Origin: Prorocentrum cordatum
Taxonomy: Eukaryota; Sar; Dinophyceae; Prorocentrales; Prorocentraceae
Direction of reading: 5' to 3'
Length of the DNA stretch: 45,000 nucleotides
Assembly (NCBI GenBank): GCA_963575745.1
Contig: CAUYUJ010016474.1
Coordinates: forward strand, 67,501 to 112,500
In this document: positions 38,530 through 45,000 of the stretch, piece after piece
Layout: each line of letters begins with the position of its first letter
Position numbering within the stretch: the first letter of the stretch is position 1
Made by a program: the position numbers and the translations under genes
Notes under the pieces: model-generated
What the model saw: the letters and a program-made list of their open reading frames with translations, nothing else
What the model was told of the DNA's origin: nothing
Databases searched by the model: none

Positions 38530-38720
38530 GCGGCATCACGTTTGGGACTGCAGCTCCCCGAGCACATCACCTATGGCTCCACAGCGTGCGACGTCTCGGG
38601 CGCCGTGCCTTCGACAGTGCTCGATCGCAGTCCGCGCCTCCATCTGCTGCCCGCGCTGGAGGACCCTCTGCGCCGCCGACTTGAAATCAAAAAGCGCGGC
38701 GTCGGACACACATTGCACCG
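38530..38720 (-). CDS. Isolated exon-like block
   Basis: Reads VQCVSDAALFDFKSAAQRVL, QRGQQMEARTAIEHCRRHGA, RDVARCGAIGDVLGELQSQT and stops. It is a coherent helical, polar-patterned stretch of about 60 codons with four Cys. The plus strand is also open here (QLPEHITYGSTACDVSGAVP), so the strand is uncertain. No domain name can be given. Confidence 0.3.
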
Positions 38721-38752
38721 CCGCGCGTCTTGGGCGCGAACCAGGGGGGGGG

Positions 38753-38940
38753 AGCCCGAAAGGCCCCCTTGGGGGGTATAGAAGGCCCCTTCAGGAGCCC
38801 TAACAGGGCCCTTTGCCATGGGGGGAGGGGGCGATAAATGGGGGGGGGGGTAAGGCGCCCATTCCAGGCCCGAGAGGCCCCCTTGGGGGCCTTAGAAGGC
38901 CCCTTCAGGGGTCCTAAAAAGAGCTCCTTTGCCGCAGCCC
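38753..38940. repeat. 116-bp direct duplication
   Basis: GCCCGAAAGGCCCCCTTGGG at 38,753 and GCCCGAGAGGCCCCCTTGGG at 38,869, each followed by GAAGGCCCCTTCAGG and CCTTTGCC. Confidence 0.85.
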
Positions 38941-39059
38941 TCGCGGCCCTCCCTCCCCTTCGTCGCCCCCCCGCCACGCCGCGCGGCCTCCAGAAACGTC
39001 TGGGGGCGGCGTGGCCAAACAGCGCGCGTCAGGGGGTGGGGCGAGGGGGCCGGCTGGCC
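38941..39059. other. Short GC-rich spacer
   Basis: Nothing recognised. Confidence 0.5.
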
Positions 39060-39312
39060 TTTCACACCCCATTTGGCATTACCACCCACCCGGTGCAGCG
39101 TTTCGCTGCCCCATATGAAGCTGCACCGAAGCCCCCAGTGAGTGGGACCGCCCGCATGCGTCCCACACACCCCATTCGGCATTTTCGCCCACCCGGTACA
39201 GCGTCTCGTGGCCCCATAGGGAGCTCCACCGACGGCCCCACTGCTACCGCCCGCATGCGTTCCCCCCCACCCAGTGCAGCGCTTCGTGGCTCCATAGGGC
39301 TTCACCGAAGAA
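39060..39312. repeat. Second locus of the 90-bp family, about 2.5 units
   Basis: CCCGCATGCG at 39,151 and 39,250 (step 99). Units carry CGTCTCGTGGCCCCATAGGG and AGCTCCACCGA.GGCCCCA, as in 3,640-4,560. The minus strand reads PYGATKR again. Confidence 0.75.
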
Positions 39313-39339
39313 GATGTTCACAATCGCGGTGCCCACAAC

Positions 39340-39389
39340 TGCATCTGGTTGGGTCCTTCGCCAAGATTTTTTTTTTTTTTTTTTTTTTT
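39340..39389. repeat. Shared terminal block and T23 run
   Basis: GGTTGGGTCCTTCGCCAAGA is followed by 23 T (39,367-39,389). The block GGGTCCTTCGCCA also ends the array at 3,640-4,560, but the T run is absent there. Confidence 0.8.
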
Positions 39390-39935
39390 GTTCTTCCCTC
39401 CCCCCCGGACTCCTCCTCCACGGGATCCCTGCGTGCAAGCTCCGACCGTGGACCACAGATTCCTCGCAGACCGGCCGTGCCGAGCCAAACTGTCGGACGG
39501 GCCCGCCGTCCGGCCAGAGGAGGCGATGGGGGCTTCGCAGAAAGGCGGGGGGCCTTTTCAGACGCGCAGGTCTGTCTCTGGTAATCCGCGCCGCCCAGGA
39601 GAGCGGGGAGGCCGCCTTCTCAGCTGGCCGCCGCCCCGCCTTCTTGGAAGGCCGCACCCCCCCTTAGCACCGCCTCCCAATTTCTCGACGGTGAGGTCGG
39701 GGCCCGCGGCAACGCATACATGGCAGCGCGGGCTGGCCGTCTCCGGGGGGCTCTCCGGGCCGCCCTGGGGCCCTCTTGGGGCGCCCGGGCGCCGCCTTGG
39801 GGGCCTCTTGGGTCGCCTCTCGGCTCTCGTGTGCCATCTTGGGGGGTGCCGGGGGCCGCCTGCGCACTCCTCGTGGCGAGAGCTCTCCACGCCCCTGGGC
39901 CTCCTGCCGCGTTCCTCCTCCCCAGACCCCCGACG
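39390..39935. other. GC-rich spacer, no gene recognised
   Basis: Overlapping weak frames on both strands and G/C runs. Several AGACGCGCAG and GGCCCTCTTGGGGC-like echoes. Confidence 0.4.
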
Positions 39936-40108
39936 TAATGAAGTTTTCATTACGTCGACCCCAGAGTTCTCGACCCCTTCCCCAGGACCGGTTTGTCATC
40001 CCGAGTCGTTTTTTGACGCTCCCGAGGCCCGGTGAGGGCCCCCAGAGGCCGAAAATTGCGAAAAACCTCCCGTCATGATTTTTTCATTACTCGAGGGGGT
40101 CTGGGTCC
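39936..40108 (+). repeat. Dispersed repeat family D, copy 2
   Basis: About 75 percent like copy 1 by eye. It is flanked by two versions of a near-palindrome that read on minus as TAATGAAAACTTCATTACG and TAATGAAAAAATCATGACG, in direct orientation about 140 bp apart. Confidence 0.8.
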
Positions 40109-40330
40109 GCGGCCGCCCTTCCCTTCCCCCACTCGCACCCGTGCGCCCCCACGTCTGGCGCGGCTCGCAGGCCAGCCGCGCGCGTGGGGCGCCCGCCCTC
40201 GCCGCGGACCAACACGCGCCATCTTGGGGCCCTCTTGTCCACGGGCGCACGGCCCCTAAGCCAGCTTCAGCGCCCAACCGTTGTTCTGAGGCGGCCGAGC
40301 GCCGGACCCCAACGGCAACAGACGTCGGGC
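40109..40330. other. GC-rich spacer, no gene recognised
   Basis: Proline/Arg-rich chance frames only. Confidence 0.45.
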
Positions 40331-40363
40331 AGAGAGAGAGAGAAAGAGAGGACACACTCACGC

Positions 40364-40398
<35 letters not shown>
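40331..40398 (+). repeat. (GA)n microsatellite, interrupted
   Basis: GA runs at 40,331-40,348 and 40,363-40,398. Confidence 0.97.
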
Positions 40399-40940
40399 GC
40401 AAGAGGACACACATTCACGTGTTGGCCCACGGAGGCGTCTTGGGGCCCTCTAGTCTGCGGCGAGCCTGGGGGGAAGTGTGAAGGGGGAAGCCTACTCAGA
40501 AGGCGGCGGGGCTTCTCAGACGCCCTCGCGCCCTGTGAGAAGTCTTCCGCGCCTTCGGGGAAGGCGTAGAAGACCTCGCAGAAGGCCGGGGGGCTTCTCG
40601 ACGATCCTCGGAACGTGTGGTGGGACCAACGTGTGCTTGTCCACCGATGCCCTTCGACATGATGAAGGCGCTCTAAGGAGGACGAACAGGAGCAGGAGCA
40701 GAAGCAGGAGGTCGACGAGGAGGAGGAGGAGGAGGAGAGCACCCGCGCGAGCGGAAAATCGGACTCGGGGGTGAGCTGGCCCGAAGGCGCTTCACGGTGC
40801 ATCGGCAGCTGAAGCCGAAACCAAAGCAGAGACATGGAACGGGCCCACCCTGCAGGGGAGGCAGCAGCACCGCTCTGCGGAGGGCGACGACAGGCGGCGT
40901 GCGCTCGACGGAACCAAGCGGGGCCCCCCCCCACGCATAC
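40399..40940. other. Spacer with short GGA run, no gene recognised
   Basis: CAGGAGCAGGAGC and GGA repeats at 40,686-40,738. The rest is unique. No convincing exon. Confidence 0.45.
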
Positions 40941-41545
40941 ACACGCACACACACACACAGACAGACAAACACACACACACACACACACGCACACACACGA
41001 ACACACACAAACACACAACCACACGCACAAACACACAACACACACGAAGACACACACGCAAAAACACACCCAAACACACAAACACACAAACACACACAAA
41101 CACACAACACACGCAAACCCAAACACAAACATACACACAAAAACACACAAACAAACACACACACAACACACACAAACACACACACAAACGCACAAACACA
41201 CACACACGCACAAACGCACACACACACAAACACACAAAGACACACACACAACACACAAACACACACAAACACACATACACGCAAACACACAAACCCACGA
41301 ACACACGACCACACGACCACACAAACACACACGCACAACCACAATCAAACGCAAACACACACACAAGCGCAAACACAAAGACAAACGCACACAAACACAA
41401 ACACAAGCACACGCACACACAAACAAAAACGCAAACGCAAACGAAGACGCAATCGCCACAACGAGCGCAAACACAAACAAACACAAACGCACACAAACAC
41501 ACACAAACACAAACACAGCCACAACCACGACCACGACCGCAAACA
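40941..41545 (+). repeat. CA-based array 1
   Basis: About 600 bp made of CACACA, AAACAC and CGCACA, with almost no T on plus. The ORFs (Thr/His/Asn on plus, Cys/Val/Phe on minus) are artefacts. Confidence 0.97.
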
Positions 41546-41611
41546 TTTTTTTGGGTCGGCGGGGCGAGAGCGAACCTCTTCCGCTAAAAACTAGGCGGGC
41601 TACGCACAGCT

Positions 41612-42344
41612 TTAATTCGGGAGACAGGGCGCAGGCGGGCGGGGCCTCAAGCGGCCGGGGTGGGCGGGGCCCGGGGTGCAGGCAGGCGGCGCACAGGAAA
41701 AGGTACGCCGCGGACAGGGGCCGGAGGCGAAGACCCGGAGGGTGAGCGATGTGGCGTTGCCGTCAACGGCACGTCGTGAACACCAGCCTCGAGCACTGCA
41801 GAGGAAGACGTGCCACTTGACCAGGTCGACGTCCAGGAGGGAGATGACCACCATGAAGGCGATGAGCAACGTTGTGCCACCGGATGGTGCGGAGGAGGCC
41901 CAGGAGGAAGATGAGCGCCACGAAGGCGATGTGCAACGTTGTGCCACCGGGTGGTGCGGAAGCGGCCTGGGGTGGTAGTCCAATCCACGACCAAGAAGCA
42001 GCCAACAAGAGGTGCGGCCAGAGACGAAGGCCGTCCGTGTCCGACAGGATGTCGGTGGAGTGCAGGGAGGATATCTGACCTGCACAATCAGCGCGTGAAG
42101 ACGGGCAGCAGCCGCACACGATGCGCTGACGTCCGCATGTCCGAGGGCCGGGCCTGAGCCGCGCAGCGCCATGGCGAGCGGGGCCGCCGAGGCGGCAAGG
42201 TGCAGCGCCCGGCACCGGGCCGAAACCGCGCAGTGCCGGGCGCTGCCGCCATGGGAGGGGGGGGAAGCGAGCGGGGGGGGACGAAACGAACAGGGAGGAG
42301 AGAGGCCGGCGTCCCGCGCCAGCCGTAGTCGCGTCAGCCCGCAC
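41612..42344 (-). CDS. Weak ORF with hydrophobic repeats
   Basis: Two overlapping minus frames are open. One (42,172-41,612) reads GGTTLLIAFMVVISLLDVDL and the other GGTTLHIAFVALIFLLGLLR, and these hydrophobic stretches come from the two units of a 67-bp tandem duplication (41,843-41,976). Because 67 is not a multiple of three, the two units are read in different frames, so a single protein cannot use both in the same way. Probably not a gene. Confidence 0.15.
41843..41976. repeat. 67-bp tandem duplication
   Basis: GATGAGCAACGTTGTGCCAC at 41,861 and GATGTGCAACGTTGTGCCAC at 41,928, each followed by CGG[A/G]TGGTGCGGA. Confidence 0.85.
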
Positions 42345-42690
42345 CGTGGGTGCTCACGTGGGGGACTGGGCCCCGATGGGTACGGTACAGGTAGGACACG
42401 CGGTCCCAGATCATGCAGAGGACAGGGCGCGCCACGCCAGTCGTCGTCGCGTCAGTCCGCACCGCAAGTGCTCACAGGGGGAACGGCCCCCGATGGGTAG
42501 AGGTGGGACACACGGTCCCAAATCATGTAAAGACAGGAGAGGGGGGGGGGGAGGAAACGGAAAAGACGGGGACCAGGTGGACCGGCAAGCAGTCGTAGCC
42601 CGTGGGGCGTGCACGCCACAAGGGCAGTGGGGTACAAGTGGGGGGGAAAGGGAGGACACACGGTCCCATGTCAGGTGAAAAGGGAGGTGG
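42300..42690. repeat. Satellite of about 119 bp, two to three units
   Basis: GCCAG.CGT.GTCGCGTCAG at 42,318 and 42,437 (step 119), and CACACGGTCCCA..TCATG at 42,402, 42,514 and, diverged, 42,662. A G11-12 run lies at about 42,540. Confidence 0.75.
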
Positions 42691-42814
42691 GGGACGGGGG
42701 CACAGGTGATGGGAGTGCGGAGACGGTTGCGTCGTGCTGCCATAGGGCGAGGGGGTCAGGTCGCCGGCTGGTCAGCGCCGCGTGCGCTTTCCAGTCCAGG
42801 TGTCGTTGCACCCA

Positions 42815-45000
42815 CAACCACAAACAAGCACACACACAAACACAAACACAAACACAAACAAAACCAAAAACACAAGCACGACACCACAAGCACAAAAACA
42901 CAAGCACAACAAAAACAAGCACAAGCACAAGCACAAGCACAAGCACAGCACACGCACAATCACAACAGCACAAGCACAAACACACAAGCACACGCACAAG
43001 CACAAACACAACAACACACGCACAAGCACAAGCACAGGCACAAACACCAACACACACATACACCACCAAGAACACAAACACCCATACAAACACAAACGCC
43101 ACAAACACACAAACACAAACAAAAACACACTCACACACACACACACGCGCACAAACACAAACACACACACACACCAACACAAACAATCACACACAATCAC
43201 ACACTTAATCGCACAATCAGACAATCAGACAATCACACACCACACACACACACACGCACCCACACACACACGCACACACGCACACGCACACGCACACGCA
43301 AACACACACGCACACGCACACGCACACGCACACACACACACACGCACACGCATACGCACACACGCACACACGCACACACGCACACACGCACACACGCACA
43401 CACGCACACACGCACACAAGCACGCACGAATTCACGAACACGCGCACACACGCACACACGCATACACGCACACACGCACACAAACACAAGCAGACACAAA
43501 CAAACACACACACAACACACAAATTACACACAACACACAACACACAACACACACAACACACAACACATAACACACACAACACACAACACACAGCACCCAC
43601 ACAACACAACACAACACACAACACACAACACACACAACACACAACACACACACAACACGCAACTCACACAACACACACACACACACGCACACGAACAGGC
43701 ACACACACAGGCACACACACACGCACACGCACGCTCGCACGCACGCGCGCACACACACAACACTCAACACACAACACACATACACACAGACACGCAGATA
43801 CACACACAAACACACACAAACACACACACAAACACACACACAAACACACAAAGGCACACAAGCACACCAAAACACAAACACAGAAACACATAAACACAGA
43901 AACACACAAACACACAAACACACACACGCACACACACACGCAACCAGACACAACACACACAAACACACACAAACACACAACCACACACACAAACACACAA
44001 ACACACACACAAGCATACACAAACACGCAAAAACGTACAACCACACACAAACGCACACATAAACACACAAACAAACACGCACACAAACACGCAAACACAC
44101 AAACACAAACACAAACAAACACAAACACGAACACAAACACAAACACCATGCCATATTCAAACGCAAACGCAAACGCAAGCACAACCACAAACCAGCACAG
44201 ACACAAACACAAACACACACAAACGCAAACGAAAATGCAAACACAGACGAAAACGCAAACACAAACAAACAAACACAAATACAAACACAAGCACAAACCC
44301 ACACAAACATAAACACACACAACCACAAACATAAACACAAACACAAACACAAACACACACAAACACACACACAAACACAAAACAACCAATAACACACACA
44401 AACATAAACACGCAAACGCAAACACAAGCACAACAGCAAAACCACAAAAACACAAGCACAAACACAACACAAGCACAACCACAAGCACACAAACACACAA
44501 GCACACAAGCACACAAGCACACAAGCACACAAGCACACAAGCACAGAAACACACAAACACACAAACCCACACACAAACACACAAACACACACAGACACAC
44601 AAACACAAACACAAACATACAAACACACACCACACACACCACACACACCACACACACACGAACACGCGCACGCACATGCACACGCACACGCACACGCATA
44701 CGCACACACACACACGCACAAGCACACGCACACACACACACATACGCACACGCACGCAAGCACGCACACACTCACACACGCACACACGCACACACGCACA
44801 CACGCACACACGCACACACGAACACACGAACACACGAACACACCCACACCCGCACACTCGCACACCCGCACAGACGCACAGACGCACAGACGCACAGACG
44901 CACAGACGCACACACACACACGAACAACACACAACAAACGACACACACAACACACACAACACACAACATACAACATACCACACAGCACACACAGCACTTA
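42815..45000 (+). repeat. CA-based array 2, more than 2.1 kb, continues past the window
   Basis: The plus strand is C and A with sparse G. Sub-blocks: ACAAGCACAA near 42,870-43,060; CGCACACA octamers at 43,240-43,430; ACAACACAC at 43,510-43,680; AAACACAC at 43,790-44,450; ACAAGCACAC decamers at 44,480-44,545; CGCACACACG at 44,640-44,825; GACGCACA decamers at 44,873-44,910. The Cys/Val ORFs of up to 521 codons on minus are artefacts. Confidence 0.97.

Noticed and set aside
40834-41745. 303-codon Thr/His-rich ORF
   Set aside because: Translation of the CA array plus a short tail; no domain.
43432-44997. 521-codon Cys/Val-rich minus ORF
   Set aside because: Pure product of the CA/TG repeat; no complexity beyond the repeat.

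Overview
The window looks like nuclear DNA of a dinoflagellate. The decisive clue is on the minus strand at 32,824-32,860. There the dinoflagellate trans-spliced leader lies in the genome as one complete copy followed directly by a second copy truncated to 15 nt, the classic relict-leader mark of an mRNA that was reverse-transcribed and put back into the genome. A decayed LINE-type pol fragment of a kind common in dinoflagellates (28,729-26,190, minus) and the extreme density of simple, mini- and macrosatellite DNA agree with this. No bacterial operon, rRNA, tRNA, CRISPR or phage gene was seen. The long ORFs in both strands are mostly open because triplet repeats and high GC exclude stop codons.

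Layout: 1-1,888 polypurine triplet tract; 2,373-2,474 foldback element; 2,564-3,300 GTC/GAC repeats with a strand flip; 3,640-4,560 a 90-bp tandem array that encodes 30-residue repeats; 5,129-9,740 three head-to-tail copies of a composite macrosatellite; 9,741-19,680 a patchwork of independent short satellites (161, about 57, 80-90, 183, 82 and 74 bp) and GGA/TCC tracts; 19,758-23,310 a probable split gene on the minus strand (four exon-like blocks, unknown product) whose intron-like gaps hold foldback and dispersed repeats; 23,715-24,455 two more inverted-repeat elements; 24,835-25,880 a satellite of about 105 bp; 26,190-28,729 the dead LINE fragment; 28,730-31,245 GAT/GCT, GGTGCCCG and polypurine repeats; 31,246-32,860 the spliced-leader-bearing retrogene or retropseudogene; 33,526-36,140 triplet repeats, a GC-alternating satellite and a 15-bp minisatellite; 37,060-40,110 GC-rich DNA with weak ORFs, a second locus of the 90-bp family and a second dispersed-repeat copy; 40,940-45,000 two very long CA-based arrays, the second running off the window end.

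Functionally only three things carry protein-like information beyond repeats: the split minus-strand gene, the LINE fragment (reverse transcriptase tail, RNase H with its catalytic acids replaced, two cysteine ribbons), and the leader-tagged retrogene. They form no pathway together. The common thread is reverse transcription and element insertion into triplet-repeat DNA. The split gene and retrogene products are unrecognised, and exon borders are proposals, not facts.
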